From assembly GCA_021648755.1 (NCBI GenBank), contig JAKISG010000011.1, positions 1 through 61,465 of the forward strand: a DNA stretch of 61,465 nucleotides, written 5' to 3'. Shown in pieces: positions 1-8,196 of this stretch. The stretch comes from Flavobacteriaceae bacterium. Lineage in GTDB: Bacteria > Bacteroidota > Bacteroidia > Flavobacteriales > Flavobacteriaceae. The position numbers and the translations under genes were made by a program. Below the pieces are notes generated by a model. It searched no databases. It worked only from the letters and a program-made list of their open reading frames with translations, and was not told where the DNA came from. Each line of letters opens with the position of its first letter. Position 1 is the stretch's first letter.

Positions 1-130
1 AACAAATAAACACTTGTAAAGAACTTAAAAATTTGGAATTTACCTCATTTTAAAAATTGAGTTTATCCTAAAAATCGCTTAAATCAATTATTCTTGACCG
101 ATTTTATGTCTCTTGCGCAACGATTACGAT

Positions 131-145
131 TGTTGGGCACAGTTA
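131..145 (+). repeat. Left inverted repeat of the restriction-modification cassette
   Basis: A 15-nt sequence with core TGTTGGGCACA lies just downstream of the endonuclease stop codon. Its reverse complement recurs at 2858-2872, upstream of the methyltransferase; 14 of 15 positions match and the inner 11 are identical. The two copies enclose exactly the two-gene cassette, so I read them as its borders. The GTTGGGC core also fits the GTTRRRY rule of integron attC sites, but no complete attC fold was seen. Confidence 0.6.
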
Positions 146-151
146 TTTTTA

Positions 152-1825
152 CTACGAAGCCCATTTTAATATACTTTTATTAATTGAATTACTCCAAATA
201 TCTTCATCTTCCATTATTTGGTTATTTCCCCATTGTTCTTCTAACCAATTTTTAAGTTTATCAGAGTTATTAAAGTTATTTTCAATTCCTGTTTTTAGAA
301 AAGTAATAAATTGCTCAATAGAAAGAGGAATTATTTTTGTTTTTCCACCATATAATTTTGTATTCATTTTGTTCAAATTGAAATAATGTGCTAAAGTTCC
401 TTCACTTATTTTTGGAGCAATAAAAATACAATACATTTCTTTGTTTAAAAGTTCTTTTGCTTTTCCAAAATGTCTCGGAACAGACTCACTTTCCATTTTG
501 TATTGTGTGTGTCCACCTGACATTGTTACTTCTGTTATTATTCCAAAATCGTTATATTCAGATTCAATATCAGGTTTCATTCCTGGAGCATAATTTAGAG
601 GCATTCCGTCTATATCCATAATAAAATTTCCATCTACACGTTTTGCGTAGTTTAGCATAACTAATGCTCTCCATACATTCCATTCTAAGAAAAGTGGAGC
701 GTCAGGAACTTCTTTTTTCTTAATTTGTTCAAAAACTTTTAAAATGTCAGGTAATTCTTTATAGTCTTTAAGTTCTCTTTTTCTTTCTTCTATATTTTTA
801 GTTTTTATAGATATACTTAAATCAGCAAGTTTGTCTTTTAATTGCTCAATATTTAGACTAGTATCAATATCTAATAAACCAAGTTGTTTGATTTTATTAA
901 TAAGTAAATCTTTATTGTCGCTTAATAATTTTACTGTAAAAGGGTTGAATAGATATTTTTTAAATTCTATTATGTCTTTATAAGTTGTTGGAATTCTATT
1001 TACAGTTTTCAAAAGGTAATCTACTTCTTCTACTTTTTGTGGCGAAATGATTAATCTAAAAGTTCTTTTTTGAAAAGTTACTAATTCTGTTGCTCGAATA
1101 TATCTAACAAAAGCGTCTGCATAATCTTTCATATTTGAACGTTTAGTCCTTATGAACTTTTGTAGTGATATTTCTGAACTTTCACGAGTTTTCAATTTTT
1201 TATCAAGAATATCTTGATGAAAAATTTCAAGTATTTCTTTTTCAAAACAAGCACTAACGTACATTTTCCTACTTCCTTTAAATTTTTTAGAATTTGCTTG
1301 AAAGTCCTTTATTTTGGAAATAACTGTATCGAATTTATTGAAGTTTGTTAATTGCGAAAAGAATAGAGCAATTTCAGTTTTTGATAAACTACCAAGTTCT
1401 TTTACCAACCTTAATAACTCTAAATATGGCTTTACAGAAAAGTCAACTGTTTTTGATTGAGTATGATAAGGTGAAGGTAATTGAAACTTTAAAAGTTGTC
1501 TTGTAAAGGTTTCATCAAGTCTTTTTTCAGACAAAAGTAATTTTCCTGCTTCTGTAAGTTTTACCTCAGGATTAAGGGCTACAAAGCCAAATACTTTTGG
1601 GGAACGATTAATTCTATCTCTTGCAGCAAAGGCTGGGTCTGTTGGATATTTCTCGCCTTTGTAAAAATCAGAAGCAAATAATAAGTCAAAATACTCAATT
1701 TGAACTTTTGACCATTTATTTCCTGAAAGGTTGGTTGTAAGAAGGTCAATTTCTGGAATTATCTTTTCAATGGTTCTTGGAGAAGTAAATGCGAAAAGTG
1801 CTTTTGTTTTATTAAGATTAGCCAT
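152..1825 (-). CDS. AlwI-family type II (probably type IIS) restriction endonuclease
   Basis: Predicted 557-residue endonuclease of the AlwI family (relatives include AlwI, PleI, MlyI and the nickase BstNBI), which cut at a fixed distance from short asymmetric sites. The C-terminal half carries a PD-(D/E)XK-like centre: D419 in KPDIESEYNDF and E432 in ITEVT; the usual lysine position is threonine, as seen in other members. The N-terminal half would read the DNA site. The frame can be extended to a TTG at 1837 overlapping the methyltransferase, but the ATG at 1825 begins 2 nt after the methyltransferase stop (1828-1830) and gives the natural N-terminus MANLNK. Co-transcribed behind its methyltransferase, the order that allows protection first. 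Recognition site not deducible by eye. Confidence 0.85.
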   Translation of the reverse strand: MANLNKTKALFAFTSPRTIEKIIPEIDLLTTNLSGNKWSKVQIEYFDLLFASDFYKGEKYPTDPAFAARDRINRSPKVFGFVALNPEVKLTEAGKLLLSEKRLDETFTRQLLKFQLPSPYHTQSKTVDFSVKPYLELLRLVKELGSLSKTEIALFFSQLTNFNKFDTVISKIKDFQANSKKFKGSRKMYVSACFEKEILEIFHQDILDKKLKTRESSEISLQKFIRTKRSNMKDYADAFVRYIRATELVTFQKRTFRLIISPQKVEEVDYLLKTVNRIPTTYKDIIEFKKYLFNPFTVKLLSDNKDLLINKIKQLGLLDIDTSLNIEQLKDKLADLSISIKTKNIEERKRELKDYKELPDILKVFEQIKKKEVPDAPLFLEWNVWRALVMLNYAKRVDGNFIMDIDGMPLNYAPGMKPDIESEYNDFGIITEVTMSGGHTQYKMESESVPRHFGKAKELLNKEMYCIFIAPKISEGTLAHYFNLNKMNTKLYGGKTKIIPLSIEQFITFLKTGIENNFNNSDKLKNWLEEQWGNNQIMEDEDIWSNSINKSILKWAS

Positions 1826-1827
1826 AA

Positions 1828-2793
1828 TTATTCCCAAAATATTTTATCATCAACTGCCATTGATTTTGTTTGTAAAACATCAACTCCTTTTTCTAAATAT
1901 TCAGATATACGTGAACGAGATAATTCTATAGATTTATCTGATATATCACAACCGATAAAGTTGCAATTATTTTTAATTGCTGCGATTGCGGAAGAAGCAC
2001 TACCTAAAAATGGGTCACAAACGGTAAAGTCTTTTTCAGCACTTGCGTGAATCATTGATTGAAATACTTCAACTGGTTTTTGTGTAGGGTATTTTGCACT
2101 ATGAATTCTTTTAAATCTCCAAACGTCAGGAAATGACCTATTTTTAATTTTTCGAGTATTTCCATTTGTTGCAAAAATTACATATTCGTGTCTTCTTCTG
2201 TAATAATGCCCCATTCCGATATTGACTTTATCCCAAGTTATTAGGTTTTTTACGTCAAAATGGTCTCTAACGACATTCCCTAAACTTAAAAGAGAGTAAG
2301 AGTCAAACATTATATATATGTGTCCTGTAGATTTTTTTAATACTCTTTTACATTCAGATAAAAAGATAGCATAGTTTTCTTCACTATCTTCAAATTCTCC
2401 AAACCATTTTCCATTTTCTTTACCTTTATCCGAATATTTCCCAACTATTCTGCCACTTCCAAGTTTAAGTTTATTATTCATTCCTGAATATGCAGGGTCA
2501 GTAACTATCAAATCAACACTACTTGAAGGTAATTTTTTTAGAAATGAAATAGCATCATCTTGATATATAGAAACACTATTTTTTTTCTTGTTGTACTTAA
2601 AAGTTGCTTCTGCTTTTTCTAATTTTTGTTCAATTCGATTTTCTTTAGTTTCTATAAATGAAAGAACTGCCTGAAAATATTTTTTTGAGATTTCTTCTTC
2701 ATTTATAATGGGTATGTTATTGTCTATAAGATAAGAAGTTAACTCATTCTTTTCAATTCCATATTGCTCTATTATTTCAGATGTTCTATACAT
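1828..2793 (-). CDS. Beta-class DNA methyltransferase of the AlwI-type RM system
   Basis: 321-residue amino-methyltransferase (N6-adenine or N4-cytosine). The catalytic motif IV, TDPAY, is at residues 98-102 and the AdoMet-binding motif I, DPFLGSAS, is near residue 260, so the order is catalytic then cofactor, the beta class. The KYPTQKP segment before motif I (about 234-240) is also typical of this class. The first 45 residues resemble a small helix-turn-helix. It stops 2 nt before the endonuclease ATG and should protect the host from it. Only one methyltransferase is present although sites of this family are asymmetric, implying that it methylates a symmetric core (such as GATC or GANTC) or that a second enzyme is elsewhere. 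ATG start at 2793 follows a -7 element at 2809-2816. Confidence 0.88.
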   Translation of the reverse strand: MYRTSEIIEQYGIEKNELTSYLIDNNIPIINEEEISKKYFQAVLSFIETKENRIEQKLEKAEATFKYNKKKNSVSIYQDDAISFLKKLPSSSVDLIVTDPAYSGMNNKLKLGSGRIVGKYSDKGKENGKWFGEFEDSEENYAIFLSECKRVLKKSTGHIYIMFDSYSLLSLGNVVRDHFDVKNLITWDKVNIGMGHYYRRRHEYVIFATNGNTRKIKNRSFPDVWRFKRIHSAKYPTQKPVEVFQSMIHASAEKDFTVCDPFLGSASSAIAAIKNNCNFIGCDISDKSIELSRSRISEYLEKGVDVLQTKSMAVDDKIFWE

Positions 2794-2808
2794 TTATTTT
2801 ATTTTCTT

Positions 2809-2816
2809 CAAATTTA
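2809..2816 (-). promoter_or_regulatory. -7 element TAAATTTG upstream of the RM methyltransferase
   Basis: On the minus strand this reads TAAATTTG, an exact match to the Bacteroidota -7 consensus TAnnTTTG. Transcription would start about 9 nt before the ATG at 2793, giving an almost leaderless message. No convincing -33 TTTG was found at the usual 19-21 nt spacing. Confidence 0.5.
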
Positions 2817-2857
2817 CATTTTTCTCAAAACTTTTCTTAGGTTCTCGTCTCATTTTT

Positions 2858-2872
2858 TAATTGTGCCCAACA
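2858..2872 (-). repeat. Right inverted repeat of the restriction-modification cassette
   Basis: Reverse-complement partner of 131-145 (core TGTGCCCAACA on the plus strand, 14/15 match). It sits upstream of the methyltransferase promoter, so the pair frames promoter plus both genes. Confidence 0.6.
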
Positions 2873-2989
2873 TACAGATAAACGTATTAAACAATCTTGC
2901 ACAATTGTGTATTAAATTTACACGCATTATATGTACAAATGTAATCAATCTATACGAACCTTTAATGGTTCTTATAATTTTTAATAATT

Positions 2990-3109
2990 TCAATTAAACC
3001 TTTTGGATGAATCAGACGTCAATAAATCTAACAAGGGGTTATTCCCTTCTATTAATTGGTCTATTGTTTCTGGAGTTAAAACAGTTTGACTTCTGTTAAA
3101 CCACCTACA
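2990..3109 (-). pseudogene. Possible C-terminal remnant of an unknown gene
   Basis: In the 371-nt gap between the RM cassette and rnhB the minus strand stays open for 39 codons before a TGA. The peptide ends TPETIDQLIEGNNPLLDLL followed by a short polar tail; it is normally composed for a protein but has no start codon and a TAA directly upstream. It may be the tail of a gene lost when the RM cassette arrived. No family recognised, and chance is possible. The rest of the gap (2873-2989 and 3110-3164) shows nothing beyond the inverted repeat. Confidence 0.2.
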
Positions 3110-3164
3110 TTAAAAAAATAGACCTTATTGTTTTTAACTGTTTTTTTTACTATGTAAATAAAAA

Positions 3165-3764
3165 CTATAAATCTAAGCGCAATTGTATAGGCAATAACTT
3201 AAAACTCTTGCGATGATATTTAGTTATACCAAACTCTTGAATACCATTACGGTGCTGTTTGGTTGGATAACCTTTATTTTTATGCCAGTAATAATTTGGG
3301 TATTCTTTGGCTATCTTTTGCATAAAATCATCGCGATATGTTTTTGCCAAGACTGATGCTGCTGCAATACTTTTATATTTAGCATCTCCTTTTACAATTG
3401 TTTTATACGGAATATCTTTATACGATTTAAATTTATTACCATCTACAATAATAAAATCAGGTTTAATTTTTAACTTACCAATAGCAATTTGCATAGCTAA
3501 AATAGATGCCTGTAAAATATTAATTTTATCTATTTTTTTTTCGCTTACAAAAACAACAGCATAAGCCAAAGCATGTTTTTCAATATAAGGCCTTACTATC
3601 TCTCGTTGTTTATATGTTAATTGTTTAGAGTCATTTAATAATTTATGTTCAAAATTATCTGGTAAAATAACTGCTGCAGCTACAACTGGACCTGCAAGAC
3701 AACCTCGCCCTGCTTCATCTGTACCTGCTTCATGTCTATGCTTTGAAAATTTACTTTTTAACAT
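3165..3764 (-). CDS. rnhB: Ribonuclease HII
   Basis: 199-residue cytoplasmic endonuclease that nicks RNA-DNA hybrids 5' of ribonucleotides, removing primers and misincorporated ribonucleotides. The family signature GTDEAGRGCLAGPVVAAAV starts at residue 14 and supplies metal ligands D16 and E17; the other acidic residues are in IIVDGNKF (middle) and AASVLAKTYRDD (C-terminal half). Length is normal. It runs opposite to htpG and lies about 165 nt from it, so it is probably a single-gene unit. The conserved RNase HII motif, closely spaced to the N-terminus, supports the ATG chosen. Confidence 0.96.
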   Translation of the reverse strand: MLKSKFSKHRHEAGTDEAGRGCLAGPVVAAAVILPDNFEHKLLNDSKQLTYKQREIVRPYIEKHALAYAVVFVSEKKIDKINILQASILAMQIAIGKLKIKPDFIIVDGNKFKSYKDIPYKTIVKGDAKYKSIAAASVLAKTYRDDFMQKIAKEYPNYYWHKNKGYPTKQHRNGIQEFGITKYHRKSFKLLPIQLRLDL

Positions 3765-3929
3765 TATTTCAAAACTAATACTTTTACTACATAAATTGAC
3801 AAAAGATTTTAATTTTCTTTTAAATTATTTTTTTTTCTGCCATATTGTCATTTTAAATAGATTGGTATTTTTTTTGAAAGTGCTTTATCAATTAAATAAA
3901 TCACAAACAAAACGATTAAACAAAAAAAT

Positions 3930-5882
3930 ATGTCAAAAGGTAAAATAAACGTATCGGTAGAAAATATATTCCCGTTAATTAAAAAATTTTTATATTCTGA
4001 TCATGAAATTTTTTTACGCGAATTAATTTCAAATGCAACAGATGCTTCACTTAAATTAAAACATTTAGCGAGTATTGGTGAATATAAAGGTAAAGTTGAT
4101 AATTTACAATTAGAAGTAAAAATTGATAAAGATGCAAAGACCATTACAATTACCGATAATGGTATTGGAATGACAGAAGAAGAAGTAAAAAAATACATTA
4201 ACGAAGTCGCTTTTTCTGGAGCAGAAGAATTTTTAGAAAAATACCAATCTAAAGAAGATGGTAAAGGCAAAAAGAAAAGCGCAAGTGATGCTGGCATTAT
4301 TGGTCATTTTGGGCTAGGTTTCTATTCTGCTTTTATGGTTGCAGAAGAAGTAGAAATTATTACGAAGTCTTATAAAAAAAATAAAGCCGTACATTGGACT
4401 TGTGATGGTTCTCCTGAATTTAGTTTAGTAAACTCTGATAAAAAAGAAAGAGGCACAGAAATCATTATACATGTTGCAGCTGATTCTTTAGCATTTTTAG
4501 AAGAATCTAAAATTAAAGAACTATTAACAAAGTATAACAAATTTATGCCAATACCAATTAAGTTTGGTACAAAAGAAATTGCAGACCCTAAACATACTCC
4601 AAAAACAACAAAAGACAAAGATGGTAAAGAAACTACCGAAGATCAAAAAATGATTACGGTAGATGCAATTATTAACAACCCTAACCCTGCTTGGACAAAA
4701 TCTCCAAAGAGTTTAAAAGAAGACGACTATAAATCTTTCTATAGAGAGTTATACCCTATGCAATTTGATGAACCATTATTTAATATTCATTTAAATGTAG
4801 ATTACCCATTTAATTTAACAGGAATTTTATATTTTCCGAAGTTAGAAGCGAGTATAGACGTTAAGAAAGATAGAATCCAACTATATCAAAATCAAGTTTT
4901 TGTAACAGATAATGTAGAGGGAATAGTGCCCGATTTTTTACAAATGCTAAGAGGTGTTATCGACTCTCCAGACATACCACTAAATGTATCTCGTAGTTAT
5001 TTACAAGCAGATGGCGAGGTTAAAAAAATAGCAAGTTACATTACCAAAAAAGTTGGAGATAAATTAAAATCACTATTTAAAAAAAATAGAGAAAATTTTG
5101 AAAAAAAATGGAATGACATTAAAATCGTAATTGAATACGGAATGTTATCTGAACCAAAATTTTACGATGCTGCACAAAAATTTGCTTTGTATCCAACAGT
5201 AGATGATACTTATTTTACTTTTGAAGAATTAATAGAACAAATAAAACCAAACCAAACAGACAAAGATAAAAATATTATTGTTTTGTACGCTCAAAACAAA
5301 AAAGAACAACACAGTTATATACAAAATGCAAAAGACAAGGGTTACGAAGTATTGTTATTAGACTCACCAATAAGTTCACATTTAATCCAAAAATTAGAAG
5401 GTGAAAACTCAGAACTATCTGACAAAAAACAACCTATTAAATTTGTTCGTGTCGATGGCGACTCTATTGCAAATTTAATCCAAAAAGACGAAGTCGAAAT
5501 TTCTAAATTATCAGAAAATGAATCTAAAAAATTAAAAGAAATTATCGAAAAAATTGTACCTAAAGAAAAATACACTGTACAATTAGAAGCTATGAACTCT
5601 AAAGCAAACCCGTTTACAATTACACAACCCGAATTTATGCGACGCATGAAAGAAATGCAACAATCTGGTGGTGGCGGAATGATGGGTATGGGTAATTTTC
5701 CTGAGATGTATAATTTAGTGATAAATACCAATAATGATTGGATGCAAAAAATTTTAAAAGCAAAGGCAAAACAAACCGATTATGTAAACCAAGCTTTAGA
5801 TTTAGCCAAATTATCTCAAAATTTATTAAAAGGAGAAGAGTTAACCAATTTTATTAAACGAAGTATGGAGTTAATGAAATAA
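3930..5882 (+). CDS. htpG: Molecular chaperone HtpG (bacterial Hsp90)
   Basis: 650-residue dimeric ATP-driven chaperone of the cytoplasm. The GHKL ATPase domain occupies about residues 1-240, with ELISNATDA at 31-39 (the Mg-ATP asparagine), DNGIGM at 76-81 and the lid motif GHFGLGFYSAF near 130. The middle domain holds the catalytic-loop arginine in SRSYLQ near 355, and the C-terminal dimerisation domain follows. A Gly/Met-rich loop (SGGGGMMGMG, about residues 584-593) lies near the C-terminus. It is slightly longer than the E. coli protein because of a Lys-rich insert near 108-120. Followed by a strong hairpin terminator at 5904-5937. The last 36 codons and this terminator are duplicated downstream at 6318-6480. 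Confidence 0.97.
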   Translation: MSKGKINVSVENIFPLIKKFLYSDHEIFLRELISNATDASLKLKHLASIGEYKGKVDNLQLEVKIDKDAKTITITDNGIGMTEEEVKKYINEVAFSGAEEFLEKYQSKEDGKGKKKSASDAGIIGHFGLGFYSAFMVAEEVEIITKSYKKNKAVHWTCDGSPEFSLVNSDKKERGTEIIIHVAADSLAFLEESKIKELLTKYNKFMPIPIKFGTKEIADPKHTPKTTKDKDGKETTEDQKMITVDAIINNPNPAWTKSPKSLKEDDYKSFYRELYPMQFDEPLFNIHLNVDYPFNLTGILYFPKLEASIDVKKDRIQLYQNQVFVTDNVEGIVPDFLQMLRGVIDSPDIPLNVSRSYLQADGEVKKIASYITKKVGDKLKSLFKKNRENFEKKWNDIKIVIEYGMLSEPKFYDAAQKFALYPTVDDTYFTFEELIEQIKPNQTDKDKNIIVLYAQNKKEQHSYIQNAKDKGYEVLLLDSPISSHLIQKLEGENSELSDKKQPIKFVRVDGDSIANLIQKDEVEISKLSENESKKLKEIIEKIVPKEKYTVQLEAMNSKANPFTITQPEFMRRMKEMQQSGGGGMMGMGNFPEMYNLVINTNNDWMQKILKAKAKQTDYVNQALDLAKLSQNLLKGEELTNFIKRSMELMK

Positions 5883-5903
5883 TGTCAACTTACAATTTAC
5901 TAC

Positions 5904-5937
5904 AAACACCTATCAATCTTTGAATTGGTAGGTGTTT
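5904..5937 (+). terminator. Rho-independent terminator of htpG
   Basis: Arms AAACACCTATCAA (5904-5916) and TTGGTAGGTGTTT (5925-5937) pair over 13 bp with one G-U pair and an 8-nt loop, followed by TTTTG. It begins 21 nt after the htpG stop codon. Confidence 0.85.
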
Positions 5938-6132
5938 TTGAATCAAAACCTTACGCTTTAACTTCCATATTTTTTAGTTTAATTATTCTTGAGTTATATG
6001 AATTTATAGAGCAACTTTAGAAAAAAATATTACCTTTGTTAAAAATTTTATTACTTTTATTTCATTACTTTTATCTATTAAAAATAGTTTTAGAAAAAAT
6101 TATATATTTTTCTTTAAAAAATTAAATTTTTA

Positions 6133-6317
6133 ATGCAAAAACTTTTAATAGCTTCCGTTTAGGTAGAACCCAATTCTTCTGCATCAGGAAGTAGAATGTT
6201 ACAATTAATAGAATTATTTTTATCAGAAAATTACAATATTACCTACGCAAGTACTGCAACAAAAAGTAATTTTTCTTTTGATTTGTCTAAAATAGGAGTT
6301 CATTGTGAGACGATCAA
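6133..6317 (+). pseudogene. 5' fragment of the glycosyltransferase gene (duplicated, inactivated)
   Basis: Nearly identical to 6953-7137, the beginning of the intact glycosyltransferase. It starts with the same ATG CAA AAA CTT but has lost one ATA codon, and the TGG codon at position 11 of the intact gene is TAG here. Homology ends at 6317, where sequence jumps to the htpG tail. It cannot make a working enzyme. The conserved ATG supports 6953 as the true start of the intact gene. Confidence 0.9.
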
Positions 6318-6429
6318 ACCGATTATGTAAACCAAACTTTAGATTTAACCAAATTATCTCAAAATTTATTAAAAGGAGAAGAGTTAATTAAGCAATTTTA
6401 TTAAACAAAGTATGGAGTTAATGAAATAA
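6318..6429 (+). pseudogene. 3' fragment of htpG (duplicated, frameshifted)
   Basis: Duplicate of the last codons of htpG (5775-5882). Point changes and a 4-nt net insertion at GAGTTAATTAAGCAA shift the frame relative to the parent; the terminal ATGAAATAA is retained. No start codon belongs to it, so it is a passive leftover of the duplication. Confidence 0.88.
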
Positions 6430-6450
6430 GTCAAATTGCAAATTTACTAC

Positions 6451-6480
6451 AAACCTATCAATCTTTGGATTGGTAGGTTT
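6451..6480 (+). terminator. Duplicated terminator hairpin
   Basis: Arms AAACCTATCAATC (6451-6463) and GATTGGTAGGTTT (6468-6480) pair over 13 bp with one G-U pair and a TTTG loop, then a run of T. Compared with the parent at 5904-5937 each arm has lost a complementary dinucleotide (AC on the left, GT on the right), so pairing is kept. Confidence 0.75.
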
Positions 6481-6535
6481 TTTTTATTTTAAGGTTAAAT
6501 TTAAAAGAAAAGCAATTAATGGAGTTTATAAAAAA

Positions 6536-6560
6536 ACCACTCAATAACCAATTGAGTGGT
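6536..6560 (+). terminator. Perfect hairpin in the extra segment of the right duplication copy
   Basis: Arms ACCACTCAAT and ATTGAGTGGT flank a 5-nt loop and are bordered by A-runs on both sides, so it could end transcription mainly on the minus strand. A second weak stem, AGTCTC (6572-6577) with GAGACT (6592-6597), follows. Both lie in the part of the spacer (about 6486-6660) absent from the left copy. Nothing else is recognisable between 6600 and 6952 apart from diverged spacer homologous to 5938-6132. Confidence 0.5.
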
Positions 6561-6952
6561 AAAAAAAAATGAGTCTCACCACATTACTTGAGAGACTATG
6601 CAAAAGTAAATCATTTTTTGCGATTTTTTACAAAAAATAAAAACAAATTATTTTTTTTTTAACATTAGCCCTATACCTATTAAAACTTCTGTTTTTTAGC
6701 TTTAATATTTTTTTAGTCTAAATTGTTCTTGAGTTGAATGCTATTGAATGCTATAATTTATAAATCAATTTTAAAAAAAAATATTATATTTGTTAAGAAT
6801 TTTATATTGCTTTTACAAATAATTAAAGAGTGTAATTTACAAATTTTTTACTATAAAATAAAAAAAGTCATAAAGAACAGGCTAAACGTTTAATGCGTTT
6901 GACCTGTATAAAGAAAATAAATTCTTTTTTTTTTGAAAAAATTATATTTTTA

Positions 6953-8188
6953 ATGCAAAAACTTTTAATAATAGCCTCCGTTTGGGTAGAACCCAATTCT
7001 TCTGCATCAGGAAGCAGAATGTTACAATTAATAGAATTATTTTTATCAGATTACAATATTACCTATGCAAGTACTGCAACAAAAAGCAATTTTTCTTTTG
7101 ATTTGTCTAAAATAGGAGTTCATTGTGTGACGATCAAGGTTAACGATATAAGTTTTGATAAGTTCATTACTAAACTTAAACCAGAGATCGTTCTTTTTGA
7201 TCGTTTTATATTAGAAGAACAATTTGGCTGGCGAGTAACAGAAAATTTACCAAATACATTTAAAATTTTAGATACAGAAGACTTACACTGCTTACGAAAA
7301 ACACGAGAAATTGCACTTAAAGAAAATAGAACGTTTAAAGAGACAGACCTTCTTAAAACTGAGATTGCCAAACGAGAAATTGCCAGTATATTAAGAAGCG
7401 ATTTATCTTTAATTATCTCTACTTATGAAATGAAATTACTAACTAATTTATTTAAAGTTACTAATTCTATTTTACATCATACACCATTTTTATTAAATAG
7501 TTTAAAAGAAAGTACGCTAAATAAATTACCAACTTTTGAACAGCGTAAAAATTTTTATTTTATAGGCAATTTTTTACACAAACCAAATATAGACTGTGTT
7601 TTATTTTTAAAGAACGAAATTTGGTCTAAAATTACAGCACAAATTCCACATGTAGAATTACATATTTACGGTGCATATATGCCCGAAAAAATCAAGCAAT
7701 TACACAATACAAAAGATAAATTTCTGATAAAAAACAGAGCAAATGATCTACCAAATATAATTCAAAAATCAAAAATTTGCTTAGCGCCCCTACGTTTTGG
7801 AGCAGGTCTTAAAGGTAAATTTTTAGAAGCTATGCAACATGGCACACCTAGTATTACTACAACAATTGGAGCAGAAGCAATGCATCATAATTTAGAATGG
7901 AGCGGAGACATCGCGAATACTATTAATACAATAGTTAACGCTTCTATAAAACTTTACACAAATAAAATGGAATGGTTAAAGGCACAAAAAAATGGATTAC
8001 AAATAATTAATCAATGTTATGATAAAAAATATCATTCTAAAATATTATTGCAAAAAATACACCAAATTAAAATCGATTTAAAATACCATAGACAGCAAAA
8101 TTTTATAGGCGAGTTACTACAACATCACACTTTAAGAAGTACTAAATACCTTTCAAAATGGATTGAGGAAAAGACAAAAAAACGTTAA
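6953..8188 (+). CDS. Glycosyltransferase (GT-B fold, GT4-like)
   Basis: 411-residue cytoplasmic or membrane-associated glycosyltransferase. The C-terminal half contains the nucleotide-sugar site typical of GT-B enzymes: CLAPLRFGAGLKGKFLEAM followed by HGTPSITTTIGAEAM, where the glutamate of the EAM motif contacts the donor sugar. The N-terminal acceptor domain starts MQKLLIIASVWVEPNSSASG. An upstream in-frame ATG at 6893 would add 20 residues of low-complexity Phe/Lys sequence; the ATG at 6953 is preferred because the duplicated fragment at 6133 preserves it and not the extension. Donor and acceptor are unknown. Stops 8 nt before the convergent aroE stop. Confidence 0.85.
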   Translation: MQKLLIIASVWVEPNSSASGSRMLQLIELFLSDYNITYASTATKSNFSFDLSKIGVHCVTIKVNDISFDKFITKLKPEIVLFDRFILEEQFGWRVTENLPNTFKILDTEDLHCLRKTREIALKENRTFKETDLLKTEIAKREIASILRSDLSLIISTYEMKLLTNLFKVTNSILHHTPFLLNSLKESTLNKLPTFEQRKNFYFIGNFLHKPNIDCVLFLKNEIWSKITAQIPHVELHIYGAYMPEKIKQLHNTKDKFLIKNRANDLPNIIQKSKICLAPLRFGAGLKGKFLEAMQHGTPSITTTIGAEAMHHNLEWSGDIANTINTIVNASIKLYTNKMEWLKAQKNGLQIINQCYDKKYHSKILLQKIHQIKIDLKYHRQQNFIGELLQHHTLRSTKYLSKWIEEKTKKR

Positions 8189-8196
8189 AAAATATT

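Larger units (their letters stand above)
5775..6317 (+). repeat. Left copy of a tandem duplication (htpG tail - spacer - glycosyltransferase head)
   Basis: This 543-nt unit contains the true htpG 3' end, its terminator, a spacer and a broken copy of the first 62 codons of the glycosyltransferase at 6953-8188. The same order of segments repeats at 6318-7137. Offsets are 543 nt for the htpG part and 820 nt for the glycosyltransferase part, so the right-hand spacer is 277 nt longer. The two copies meet at CAA (6315-6317), shared by both parents, a possible microhomology junction. Confidence 0.85.

Noticed and set aside
131..2872. Complete integron attC sites around the RM cassette
   Set aside because: Only the GTTGGGC core matches; a paired core with the right spacing and fold was not found at either end, and no integrase is in the window.
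6893..6952. N-terminal extension of the glycosyltransferase from an earlier ATG
   Set aside because: The extra 20 residues are low-complexity and the duplicated gene fragment at 6133 preserves only the inner start.
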